Of a DNA stretch of 64,000 nucleotides, positions 42,528 to 51,346 are shown one piece after another. The translations under genes and the position numbers were made by a program. Origin of the DNA: Candidatus Pelearchaeum maunauluense. Its GTDB lineage: Archaea > Thermoproteota > Nitrososphaeria_A > Caldarchaeales > Caldarchaeaceae. Under the pieces are notes generated by a model. That model saw only the letters and a program-made list of their open reading frames with translations. It was not told the origin of the DNA and did not search any database. The first letter of the stretch is position 1, and every line of letters begins with the position of its first letter. The DNA is taken from NCBI GenBank assembly GCA_030059675.1, contig JANVYQ010000002.1:82260-146259 (forward strand), written 5' to 3'.

Positions 42528-42681
42528 ATCTACTTCTTCTCACAGGATAGTAATGTTATGACAAGTAGATAACCATTCGCTCCTCATAAACAACACGAAG
42601 AGCATACTTCTCATTAACAGGCCTAGAGCTAAGTATTGAGAGCCTGGAGTTGATGAAAGATTTTACATCTAAGTCTTTATT
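42517..42681 (-). pseudogene. DUF4258 toxin remnant with in-frame TAA
   Basis: The frame reads DLDVKSFINSRLSI, then ALRVVYEERMVIYLS, a TAA at 42556-42558, and HYYPVRRSRYGV to a stop overlapping the DUF2283 start. LRVVYEE followed by VITxYPxRRxRY is the conserved DUF4258 end. There is no normal N-terminal half, so this is only the end of the domain, and it is interrupted. Confidence 0.5.
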
Positions 42682-42686
42682 TCACT

Positions 42687-42986
42687 CTAGGTTTTAGCCT
42701 GTGCTTCCACTAGCTTTGCTAATGCGCTCCATAGCGGCTTCATATCCTCCCTAAAGCTCCTTATCTCTGTTGTTAGCGTGTCAAGGCGCTTGTTCATCTC
42801 CTCAAATCCCCGCCTCACGGCCTCTTCTGTCCTAGAAGCTCTGGCCCTTAAGTCATAGAGAAGTAAAAGCGTTAAGTCCTGAGCCGTAAGCCTTCTCTTC
42901 CCAGCCCTCTCCAACAACTCCCTAACACCCTTCTCGATAATGGCATCAACAGCTGCTGAGGCAGCTTTCTCAACCATCCTAAACAA
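42687..42986 (-). CDS. Coiled-coil hypothetical protein
   Basis: 99 residues, helical. The C-terminal half (SRTEEAVRRGFEEMNKRLDTL and TEIRSFREDMKPLWSAL) is a heptad coiled coil like those at the N-terminus of DUF3782-type archaeal proteins; the N-terminal half RELLERAGKRRLTAQDLTLLL may be a small DNA-binding helix pair. Codon use fits its neighbours. No function can be given. Confidence 0.5.
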   Translation of the reverse strand: MFRMVEKAASAAVDAIIEKGVRELLERAGKRRLTAQDLTLLLLYDLRARASRTEEAVRRGFEEMNKRLDTLTTEIRSFREDMKPLWSALAKLVEAQAKT

Positions 42987-43081
42987 TAGTTAAGACCGAG
43001 ATATATAAACATCCCTAAAGGAAAGGTCTACGATATCCTCAGTCTTGGTGGGTAGCTTGATGGCATTGTCCATGTTTCTCC

Positions 43082-43983
43082 TTAGCTAGTCAGGTCAATC
43101 TGGAGAAATAGCCCCCTAAAAGTTCCTCCGCTGCGCTGGTTTGGGATGAAGGTCAGGGTTATGTGCGCTCTTCTCCCCTCTGGAACGTTTATGGTTACAG
43201 TTTTGACTATGTAGTCCTCGTCTGCTCCAAGAGCTATGTCCCTCCTTATCCTGATAGTTATCTCGCCTGATAGGTCGCCGCCTTCGGCCCTGATGAATAT
43301 ATGCACCTCAACCCTCTCACCCACCCTAGACTGGCTAATTCTCAAACCGTCCTTGGCGAAGTATACATCCTCCACTACTGGTATTCCACGCCTAGGTGGT
43401 TCTACGTATAGGCGCGGCGGATAGGAGTCTGGCATAGAATATATCTTTGCTCCGTTAACATAGACTTCCACGTGATACCCTCTAACAGAGTCTCCACTAG
43501 GTAGCTGAGGCGTGAAACTAAGCGTAAGCTCCCAGCCTCCCTAGCTGCTAGGCTCGCGGTAAAACTAGCCCTTCTAACCTCCACCTCGGGCGACAACGCT
43601 ATGTCCTGCTTAATCACGACATCTATTTTTCCTGAGAATTCGCCTCCTACAGCTGTAATCAGAACGTGTGCAGTGACTGGGCTTCCTACCTTCACGCTGG
43701 TAACTTGCCTACCATCACTAGACCACCAGACATTAACTATTGAGAGCCTGCCTTTGGCTGGCATTTGTAAAGCAAGCCTTGGCGGATATCCCTCCTGCTC
43801 CCAGACCTCGCCGTTGCTCAAAGTAACCCTCAGGAAGTATCCCCTAACGGAGCTTGATGGCCTATAGGTGAGGCAGAATCGCTGGCTTAATGAGCCGTAT
43901 CCCTCATAGGTTGCTACCGTCCTATCAGCCCCCAGCCTAACATCTTCCCTAACCTCGACTACGAAGCTAGTGGCTGGCTCCAC
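43082..43983 (-). pseudogene. Repeat-containing surface protein (immunoglobulin-like/CARDB-like), frameshifted
   Basis: Two frames join into one protein with repeated beta domains: each repeat has (S)VRGY.(L/V).V...NG, then PPRL and VxxHIxIxAxGGxxSGxIxxxIxxDIAL. The first frame (43983-43402) ends out of frame after SLAAREAG near 43530; the frame from about 43525 onward (LTLSFTPQLPSGDSVRGYHVEV) continues to 43082. Without a frameshift it would carry at least two tandem domains of about 140 residues. There is no signal peptide at 43983, so the N-terminus is missing too. Confidence 0.6.
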
Positions 43984-44302
43984 GCTCCGTGAAGTAGAGG
44001 TTGATGAAGATGAGCTTGATGAATACTGCCCGTCATGCGCCTCAAGGCTATACGAACTGAATGAGGGTAAGGTATGCGGTAGATGTAGCGTAGTCTATAA
44101 GCTTAGAAAAGCTGAGAAGGTCTATGAGGCTTGGAGACTCCACATACCGAAGACAGAGCTTGAGAAATCTCCTCTGCTACTCGTTGTTCTTGAGAATTTT
44201 CCCTACTTCGTTCCAGCTAGATTTAGTGTAGAGGTAGAGGGTCATAGCTGCTCTATCTACAGGATAGATGAATCTGGAAGGGAATGGACGAGGACGAGAT
44301 AA
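43970..44302 (+). CDS. Zinc-ribbon protein of unknown function
   Basis: 110 residues from GTG 43970, overlapping the start of the surface protein on the other strand by 14 bases. It has CPSCASRL and VCGRCSVVY, a C-x2-C...C-x2-C zinc ribbon near residues 20-40, and a mixed alpha-beta remainder (EAWRLHIPKTELEKSPLLLVV). The first residues (MAGSTLREVE) may not be the true start. It runs into the next gene at 44284-44303. Confidence 0.45.
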   Translation: MAGSTLREVEVDEDELDEYCPSCASRLYELNEGKVCGRCSVVYKLRKAEKVYEAWRLHIPKTELEKSPLLLVVLENFPYFVPARFSVEVEGHSCSIYRIDESGREWTRTR

Positions 44303-44899
44303 TTGATAGGATCGCAACGAATTGTAAGAGACGTTAACATAGGTGTAATTCCCGTGCTTACAGCCGTAAGGTATGGCTACGACCCAAGGGCGAACGAATA
44401 CAGATACATAGAGAGAACTGCGAGAATAATATCAAACATACTTAGGAACCCGTCATTATTGAGGAAGAGCGATTTACGATTAGTCGCAGTAGTCTCTAAA
44501 TCTGTGCTATCAAAGAATACTGCCGAGACATTCTTAGAGATGCTTGACGAAGAAGGCATAGAATATAGCACGTATAGCTACGTAATAGATGAGGGGAACG
44601 TAGTTAGAAGGTTAATAGATGTTGGTCTAGACCATAAAGACGCAACCCTACTCATAGACCTAGTTAAAGCATTCCCAATAATCATAGACAGATTAAGGCG
44701 TAGCGATAGAGCATCACCTGAGAGAATTAGAGACTCCTTAAGGCAGGAGCTTGGAGAAGAATATGACTTCATGGCTGATATATACTCCGAAGCACTAAGG
44801 TTAGGTAGAAGATTAACAATAAAGGAGGCCAAGAGAAGGGCGAATATGAATAAAGCCTTCAGCCTAGACATACTCAAGTCCCTAAAAATAATAGAATAG
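44284..44899 (+). pseudogene. Unrecognised helical protein, frameshift near its start
   Basis: ATG 44284 reads MDEDEIIDRIATNCKR; near 44328 the frame shifts to DVNIGVIPVLTAVRYGYDPRAN and continues 190 codons to a stop at 44899 (SLDILKSLKIIE). Without the shift, translation would have to start at a TTG (44303) with a less natural N-terminus. The body is helical with paired Arg/Lys, no membrane part. Function unknown, perhaps a plasmid- or defence-related protein. Confidence 0.4.
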
Positions 44900-45168
44900 G
44901 ATTGATATAACGGAGTTTCTTAAAGAGATTACTTTTAAGACATTTTTATTCCATCGGAATCGAGTTTAGTTTTTTCTTCAATATATGCTTCATAACATCT
45001 AATACTGAGATAATTAAGAAATGGTTAAAGCATGACGAACATGAAGTGATAATGTGGTTAGGTTTGTTAAGGATAATTGAAGACGTCCGTGAATAACCAA
45101 AAATGTGGACAGCCCATTAAATTAAAACTCGACAACTAGCGGGTTAAGGTCTTGCTCGTGTAGTCATG

Positions 45169-46566
45169 TCATTTCTCTAGGTGGGATGCCCATTGATTAA
45201 ACAACTCGTGAAGTCTTATTCGTCTAGTTTCTTTGTATTCGTCAGAATACTGGATTTTGTTGAGCCTCCTAGCATAGCTTTTAATATTTTCTACTGAGAT
45301 GTTAGGGAAAAGGAACTTGGATAATTCAAATAATTTATCTAAATCATCGGAACAACCAGAAGCACTAACAGACCTAGAAACAAATAGCCATCCTTTTTCT
45401 ATGAGCAACTCTATGGCGTACCAATCTTCTCCATAAATCTTAAAATGAACCAAAATCAACCATAGAGCTGGGTCAACTTCGGGAAAAAGGTGTAGTGTAA
45501 TATCATTCAGAGCTTCATCAAAAGCATTTTGTGAACCTAACCTTTGGCGAGCAAACTTTAGGTATTCGTTCCATGCTACGTTAGAAATAAGGTTTTTATT
45601 TTCCAAGTTTTGTTTCGTTATCTTCCATTCATTTGGGAAGACAACCCAAACGTTGTAATCTAGAGGAGCGCATTTAAAGAGTTCTTCAAAGAAGAGAGAG
45701 AATAAATGTTTCAGATAATTCTCGTCGGATTTTTTATCGTCTGCGTGTTGTCTCATTTTGGCCATTAGTAGCGACGCGCGTGAGTTGTTTTTAATTATGT
45801 GTGATGTGAGTTGCTTGAAGATCTCGTCTATCTGATCATGAAACAATCCCCACCACCCCCGAGGATCTAGCGTGTCATAAGCGTTATTGAGTAGTTGTCT
45901 TTCACATTGCCAAGCTTTGTAGTGCCAATTGAAAACTTTTGTGATTAAATCGCCTGAGAGAAGAAGATTCGATCTGTTGGATATGTATTTATTGAAATGG
46001 TGTAGCATGTCATAGGCTATTCTCAGCTTCTTAGAATCATTTTCAAGCTTTTCATCAATATTTTGGGCAAAAATAGAGAACAGCTCTTTCTCAAATTTAA
46101 AACTCGGCGCCTCACTTTGCCATACTGCCCTCCAAACATCCACTATTTCATTTTCCCTTTTTAGCCCTTTTAGGAATTGAAGTCTGAATTCAGAGGTTGA
46201 ACCCTTGACCCATTTATAGACGTTCTACATCGTTTTATACAAATAAACAAGTCCCACAACCATAGGGATCAACAGAATTACTCGGAAGACAGGAGGAATA
46301 AAGACCCAAACCAGATTAGTAAAAAACGCTAGTGATACAAACAATAGGAAGCGTGGATAATTAATTATGTAGTCTATTATTACACGTAAGTCCAGCTCCG
46401 CATATCCCTCTGTTTCTCTGTTCTTTTTCCGATATATTTCCTCAAAAACAGCAATAGCGAATGGTACAAGGACGACTAGAAGGGCAGTGAGCCAAGCTGT
46501 AAATATAGTGTGAAACTCTGTTGTCCCAAGATCTTCAAGGAACTTTATTGCAGCTTCAACCATCAA
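45169..46566 (-). pseudogene. Membrane protein with a large cytoplasmic domain, split by an amber codon
   Basis: The upper part (46566-46225, 113 codons) has about three membrane helices (LTALLVVLVPFAIAVF, FLLFVSLAFFTNLVWVFI, VILLIPMVVGLVYLY) and ends ...YKTM before a TAG at 46225-46227. The same frame goes on with NVYKWVKGSTSEFRLQFLKG, then DVWRAVWQSEAPSF, and 324 codons from 46143 to a stop at 45169, rich in Trp and Phe and helical. Total about 465 codons. No domain is recognised. Codon use is AT-richer than the surrounding housekeeping genes, so it may be acquired. One nonsense change explains the split. Confidence 0.6.
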
Positions 46567-46717
46567 TAACGGTGGTATTTGCTCTTACTTAAGTTTATCT
46601 TGGGCTAACCTATTACCTACGTTGTCAATTAGTTAGCCATGTGTCGATTTTTATTCTAATGTTTGTGCTAAATTAGGGAAAACTCATTCAAAATCTTTGA
46701 AAATAATAGACTAACCA

Positions 46718-46915
46718 CTATGAGGCCGATTTCAAGGCTCTCTTAAACTCATCTATATGACTCTTAAGATATTCCTCTATAGCCTCAGTTAGTGCTTGTT
46801 GCTCGGTCTTGCCCGTAGCCGAGCAGAACATCTTGAACCGCTTCCTAAGCGACTCAGGAACCCTACCCGACAACAATACGAGCCTTTCCTCTCCTCTACC
46901 CCTCTGCCTCGGCAT
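46718..46915 (-). CDS. Small ribbon-helix-helix-type regulator
   Basis: 65 residues from the ATG at 46915 (MPRQRGRGEERLVLLSGRVP then ESLRKRFKMFCSATGKTEQQA). A ribbon-helix-helix regulator: one strand followed by two helices (TEQQALTEAIEEYLKSH), as in CopG/ParD-like proteins. It is located by itself before EF-2; the role is not evident. Confidence 0.55.
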   Translation of the reverse strand: MPRQRGRGEERLVLLSGRVPESLRKRFKMFCSATGKTEQQALTEAIEEYLKSHIDEFKRALKSAS

Positions 46916-47070
46916 ACCATACAATCATACATGTATGCAAGATATAACGTTGACCGATACTAATGCTTTCACGAAAACAAACGCCTTGCTTCATGTAATC
47001 CTTATGTTATAAGGGTAGCCCAGCCCAACACCCATTAATATAGCAGACGCCCACTCCCCCTAAACATTAA

Positions 47071-47080
47071 TTTAAATATA
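47071..47080 (+). promoter_or_regulatory. TATA-like box of the EF-2 gene
   Basis: TTTAAATATA lies 26 bases before the EF-2 ATG at 47106, the usual spacing for a leaderless archaeal transcript. Confidence 0.5.
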
Positions 47081-47105
47081 CCTTGCTTGGACAATCTCTG
47101 AGACG

Positions 47106-49292
47106 ATGGGCCGAGTAAAGAAAATCTCAGAAGTCATAGACATACTAAGGCAGAAGGAGCAGATACGGAATATTGGGATAATCGCCCATGTAGACCACGG
47201 AAAAACGACGACTACGGACAGCCTTCTAGCCGCCGCTGGACTTCTAAGCCCCCAGCTAGCAGGCAGAGCATTAGCCCTAGACTACTTGGAGGAAGAGCAG
47301 CAGAGACAAATGACGATTAAAGCCGCTAACATTAGCTTATACTACGAAATGAACGGTAAGCCGTATGTCATCAACATGATAGACACCCCGGGGCATGTTG
47401 ATTTTTCTGGTCGTGTTACTCGTGCTTTGCGTGCTATTGATGGTGCTGTTGTTGTGGTTGATGCTGTTGAGGGTGTTATGACGCAGACTGAGACTGTTAT
47501 TCGTCAGGCTGTTGGTGAGCGTGTTAGGCCTGTTTTGTATATTAATAAGATTGATCGTTTGATTAAGGAGCTTAGGCTTTCTCCTGATAAGGTTCAGGAG
47601 ACTCTTGCTAGGATTGTTAGTGATGTTAATCGTTTGATTCATATGTATGCTGAGCCGGAGTATCGTGATAAATGGAAGGTTAGTTTTGCTGATGGTACTG
47701 TTGCCATGGGGAGCGCGAAGGATAGGTGGGGGTTCACGGTCCAGCAGGCTCAGAGGAAGGGGATAAAGTTCGGCGATGTTCTCGATGCCTTTACTCGCGA
47801 AGATATTGACTGGCTTCGCGACTCTGTGCCTCTTCACGAGGCGTTGCTGGAGATGGTGATAAAGCACCATCCGCCGCCGCATGTTGCGCAGAGGTATCGT
47901 ATTGAGAAGCTGTGGAAAGGTGACTTGGAGAGCGAAGTAGGCCAGGCTATGCTGAACTGCGACGAGAACGGGCCGGTTGTTATGGCTGTTACAGATGTCC
48001 GCGTGGATCCGCAGGCTGGTGTCGTGGCTACTGGAAGGCTCTTCAGCGGTACCGTTAGTGAGGGAGACACGATACTCCTAGTGGGCAGGAACATCAAGAG
48101 TAGGGTCCAGCAGGTCTGCGTCTACATGGGGCCGAGCCGCGAGCTTGTTGGGAGGCTGCCGGCGGGTAATATACCGGCTCTGCTGGGGATAGAGGAAGCC
48201 CGCGCAGGGGATACGATAGGAACCGTGGAGATGATTCCGTTCGAGTCGCTCAAATATGTGTCGGAGCCCGTGGTTACGATCTCGATTGAGCCGAAGCATA
48301 GCCGCGACCTGCCGAAGCTGATTGACTTCCTGAATAAGCTCACGATAGAGGACCCAACACTAGTTACCACGGTCAGGCCCGAGACGGGGGAGTATCTAAT
48401 CAGCGGTATGGGTACGCTCCACCTTGAGATTGCTCTTACCTGGATTCAGAAGGCTGGCCTGGAGGTTGTGGCGGGTAGGCCGATAATCCTCTACCGAGAG
48501 TCTATCCAGAAGGAGGGTAAGGTCTTTGAGGGCAAGTCGCCCAACAAGCATAACCGCATATACATTAAGGTTGAGCCGCTGGAGGAGGAGGTTATAGAGC
48601 TTATCAGGAAGGGTGAGCTCTTCGAGGAGATGGATAGGAAGCAGATAGCTAAGATACTCCGCGACCATGGGTGGGATGCTGACGAGGCTAGCAACGTCTG
48701 GACGATAGACCCGCGCGGCAATATTCTCGTAGACGCCACGAAGGGGGCGCAGTACCTGCATGAGACGAAGACGATGATTATCGGCGGCTTCCAGCGTGTT
48801 ATGGGTGAGGGGCCGCTTGCTGGCGAGGCTATGCGCGGCGTGAAGGCTACGCTGGTGCAGGTGGAGCTGCACGAGGACCCAGTGCACCGCGGCTATGCGC
48901 AGATAGCCCCAGCTACTTGGAGAAGCCTCTACGCCAGCGTGTTGAGCGCAGACCCAATACTCTTGGAGCCTGTCCTGAAGATAGAGGCCAAGGTACCGCC
49001 AGACTTGATGGGCGCTGTGACCTCTACGATAAGCAGCAAGAGGGGCCGCGTGATAGATGTGAAGCAGTCCGAGTATATCACGGTTGTCACTGGCGAGATT
49101 CCCGCTGCCGAGACGTTTGACCTCAGCGAGGCTATGCGCAGCGCGACGATGGGCAAGGCGTTCTGGGCTACCGAGTTCAGCCAGTGGAGGCCCGTGCCAG
49201 CCTCGATAAGGGATAAGGTGATTCAGGAGATAAGGAAGAGGAAGGGTATGCAGCTGGAGGTTCCGACGATATCGCAGTTCGTCGAGGATTAG
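47106..49292 (+). CDS. fusA: Translation elongation factor 2 (aEF-2)
   Basis: 728 residues; GTPase that moves tRNA and mRNA after peptide-bond formation. G motifs: AHVDHGKTT, DTPGHVDF, NKIDRL, followed by domains II-V. VELHEDPVHRGYAQIAPA in domain IV carries the His normally changed to diphthamide. All key motifs are intact. Odd: codons from about 47397 to 47700 (DFSGRVTRALRAIDGAVVVV to the SFADGTV region) are nearly all T-ending, while the rest of the gene prefers C or G at the third position. The 3' end overlaps the converging membrane gene by 4 bases. Confidence 0.97.
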   Translation: MGRVKKISEVIDILRQKEQIRNIGIIAHVDHGKTTTTDSLLAAAGLLSPQLAGRALALDYLEEEQQRQMTIKAANISLYYEMNGKPYVINMIDTPGHVDFSGRVTRALRAIDGAVVVVDAVEGVMTQTETVIRQAVGERVRPVLYINKIDRLIKELRLSPDKVQETLARIVSDVNRLIHMYAEPEYRDKWKVSFADGTVAMGSAKDRWGFTVQQAQRKGIKFGDVLDAFTREDIDWLRDSVPLHEALLEMVIKHHPPPHVAQRYRIEKLWKGDLESEVGQAMLNCDENGPVVMAVTDVRVDPQAGVVATGRLFSGTVSEGDTILLVGRNIKSRVQQVCVYMGPSRELVGRLPAGNIPALLGIEEARAGDTIGTVEMIPFESLKYVSEPVVTISIEPKHSRDLPKLIDFLNKLTIEDPTLVTTVRPETGEYLISGMGTLHLEIALTWIQKAGLEVVAGRPIILYRESIQKEGKVFEGKSPNKHNRIYIKVEPLEEEVIELIRKGELFEEMDRKQIAKILRDHGWDADEASNVWTIDPRGNILVDATKGAQYLHETKTMIIGGFQRVMGEGPLAGEAMRGVKATLVQVELHEDPVHRGYAQIAPATWRSLYASVLSADPILLEPVLKIEAKVPPDLMGAVTSTISSKRGRVIDVKQSEYITVVTGEIPAAETFDLSEAMRSATMGKAFWATEFSQWRPVPASIRDKVIQEIRKRKGMQLEVPTISQFVED

Positions 49293-49621
49293 GAATAGAC
49301 GAGTGTTATTAGTTGTATCATTACGAGGGCGCCCATAGCTATTACAGCCTGCTCTAAGGCTGTTCCAATCTTCCCTTTTATCGACCTCCTTATTATTAGC
49401 GCGAGTCCTGCTGTGGAGTGGATTATGGCTAGGCCGCCCGCTAGTAGGGGTAGCTCCTGGGCGTGGAGGAGGCTGCACATGCTATACGTATCCAGCAGGC
49501 CGAAGCTCAGCCTGCGGACAAGCTCAACCCTATTTAGACAGAATCCTGACAGCATCATCAGGTAGGCTGCAAACACTAGGGGGAGCGAGGTAAGCTCCGT
49601 CAATAAGAGATAAATCCTCAT
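49289..49621 (-). CDS. Small membrane protein, three helices
   Basis: 110 residues from ATG 49621. Three hydrophobic helices (LTSLPLVFAAYLMMLS; ELPLLAGGLAIIHSTAGLALII; LEQAVIAMGALVMIQLI). Two His in or next to the second helix (LLHAQELPLL and IIHSTAGL) could bind a b-type haem, but that is only an inference. Transcribed divergently from the Tat-type nitroreductase gene 29 bases away. No family is certain. Confidence 0.5.
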   Translation of the reverse strand: MRIYLLLTELTSLPLVFAAYLMMLSGFCLNRVELVRRLSFGLLDTYSMCSLLHAQELPLLAGGLAIIHSTAGLALIIRRSIKGKIGTALEQAVIAMGALVMIQLITLVYS

Positions 49622-49650
49622 CCCAGCAGTATAGCATGTGCGCAAGGGCT

Positions 49651-50472
49651 ATGAAGTTTCCCAGGAGGTCTCTGCTTGGGATGCTTATCCTAGCCCCAGC
49701 GGTTAGGCTCATCCTCTCATCGTTGGGGCTTGCGGCGCTTGCTTCATGGCTTTGGCTCAGGGTTGAGACGCTGGCCCAGCCTAGCCAGCCCAGCTATAGG
49801 CGTGGAGCCCGCGTTCAGCTGCCCATGCCAGAGCTGAGCGGTGTAATCGCGTTGGAGCAAGCGTTGGCGAGCAGGCGCTCAATCCGCGAATATAGGTCAG
49901 AGCCAATAACTCTACGGGAACTTGGGCAGCTTCTCTGGTCTGCTTACGGGATAACCGAGACACGGTGGGGGTTTAAGACCATGCCGAGCGCGGGAGCTAC
50001 TTATCCGCTGGAGATATACGCGGTTGTCCGTGATGTGGAGGGGCTTGAGCCAGGTGCCTACCGCTACCTACCGCACAGCCACGAGCTTGAGCAGACCCGC
50101 GCGGGGGAGCTAAACCAAGAGCTATACGGCGCAGCCCTAGAGCAAGAGTGGGTTCTAAACGCCCAGCTCAACCTAGTGATTACAGCGGTCTATAGCAGGA
50201 CTACGCGGCGATACGGTGAAAGGGGTGTGCGCTACGTCTTCATGGAGGCAGGCCACGCTTGCCAGAACGTCTATCTCCAGGCAACAGCGCTTGGGTTGGG
50301 GGCTGTGGCTATAGGGGCGTTTAATGATGATGAGGTAGCGCGTATAGTTGGGGCGGGAGAGGAGGAGCACACTATATACATGATAGCGGTGGGCAGGCCT
50401 GTAAAACAATATCGGATAACGTTGGAGGAGATTTCCTCCTACTACGCGGCTAGACGCTTGACTTCTTCGTGA
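49651..50472 (+). CDS. Tat-exported SagB-type nitroreductase
   Basis: About 273 residues. The N-terminus is a twin-arginine signal or anchor (MKFPRRSLLGMLILAPAVRL, then a hydrophobic stretch to about residue 45). The rest is the SagB/ThcOx nitroreductase fold: RRSIREYRSEPITLRELGQLL near 80, TMPSAGATYPLEIYAVV, YRYLPHSHELE, and the end ALGLGAVAIGAFNDDEVARI with the FMN site. Such proteins are usually cytoplasmic; export would be unusual. The short divergent membrane gene could be its electron-transfer partner. Confidence 0.8.
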   Translation: MKFPRRSLLGMLILAPAVRLILSSLGLAALASWLWLRVETLAQPSQPSYRRGARVQLPMPELSGVIALEQALASRRSIREYRSEPITLRELGQLLWSAYGITETRWGFKTMPSAGATYPLEIYAVVRDVEGLEPGAYRYLPHSHELEQTRAGELNQELYGAALEQEWVLNAQLNLVITAVYSRTTRRYGERGVRYVFMEAGHACQNVYLQATALGLGAVAIGAFNDDEVARIVGAGEEEHTIYMIAVGRPVKQYRITLEEISSYYAARRLTSS

Positions 50473-51346
50473 GAATCTCCCAGGCCTTCTCATCCTCCAG
50501 CAAGACCTTCATCTCGTCAAACGTCAGCTTCCCGCCAGAGTTTAGCTTCTGTATGGCCTGGAGCTTCATCCTCTCCCTAACCATGTGCTCGCGCGTCTTA
50601 GCCTGCTCCTCGCGGACTTTACGCACATAGTCTTGGAGCTCCACTAGGCGTGAGGAGAGGAGTATGCGCTCAGCCTCAAGCAGCTGAGCCTTCTTCTTCG
50701 CCTCCAGATAGGCTTGATGATACTTATCCGCCTTCTCCTTCACAGCCATTATCTGCTCCTTAATCTGGTTGAAGCTATCGCGATAATTGTTAAGCTGCTC
50801 CCTCTTCTCCGCGAGCTTCTCCTTAAGCTGCTGTATCTCCTCACGAATCTTAGCAGCTTCCTCGGATATTGCGCGGAGTCTCCCCGTAGCGCTTTTCTTC
50901 TTGCGCACATCATTCAGCAACTTGGTTAAGTGTTTCGTCTCCTCAAAGAGGCGTCTCTCCTCCTCAGGCCTGAGAGGCCTGGTCTCAATCATGGTGTCAA
51001 TTTCCTGAATCTTCCTGATTATGTTCTCCTCATCTATGTTGGGTACTCTTAAGCCTGATAGCTGGGCTCTAATGTTCTCGCGCTCTTCTTTCAGGCTTCT
51101 TAGCCTCTCAAAAAGCTCTGAGAGTCTGACTCTTATCTCCCTGGCTTCGTCGCGTATTCCCTTTATAATGTCCAGAACCTCCCTGTTATTCTCCTTAATC
51201 TCCCTAATACGCGCATGTAGCGCGTCGCGCTGGGCTACCTGCCTATTAGCCTCCTCCTCATGCTCCGCAATCCTCCGCTTCAGCTCACTCAGCTTTGACC
51301 TGATACTGAAAATCTCCTCCTCTATCTTCTCCAGCTCCATACTCAT
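50450..51346 (-). CDS. Coiled-coil protein, COG1340-like
   Basis: 298 residues, nearly all coiled coil (heptads of Glu, Lys, Leu and Arg: EIFSIRSKLSELKRRIAEHE and so on), with a short C-terminal helix (LNSGGKLTFDEMKVLLEDEKAWE). This is the conserved archaeal coiled-coil protein of COG1340, often next to translation or GPN genes. It overlaps the GPN gene by 4 bases. Soluble, cytoplasmic; function not defined. Confidence 0.8.
   Translation of the reverse strand: MSMELEKIEEEIFSIRSKLSELKRRIAEHEEEANRQVAQRDALHARIREIKENNREVLDIIKGIRDEAREIRVRLSELFERLRSLKEERENIRAQLSGLRVPNIDEENIIRKIQEIDTMIETRPLRPEEERRLFEETKHLTKLLNDVRKKKSATGRLRAISEEAAKIREEIQQLKEKLAEKREQLNNYRDSFNQIKEQIMAVKEKADKYHQAYLEAKKKAQLLEAERILLSSRLVELQDYVRKVREEQAKTREHMVRERMKLQAIQKLNSGGKLTFDEMKVLLEDEKAWEILTKKSSV

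Noticed and set aside
14746-46227. Two in-frame TAG codons as possible pyrrolysine recoding
   Set aside because: Other lesions use TAA and TGA as well as frameshifts, no pyl genes or methylamine methyltransferases are seen, and the two TAG sites are in accessory genes. Simple nonsense changes explain them better.
48396-49478. Long 360-codon frame on the minus strand over EF-2
   Set aside because: It lies antisense to a clearly conserved EF-2 gene and has Leu/His/Arg-rich low-quality sequence with no motif. It is a shadow frame.
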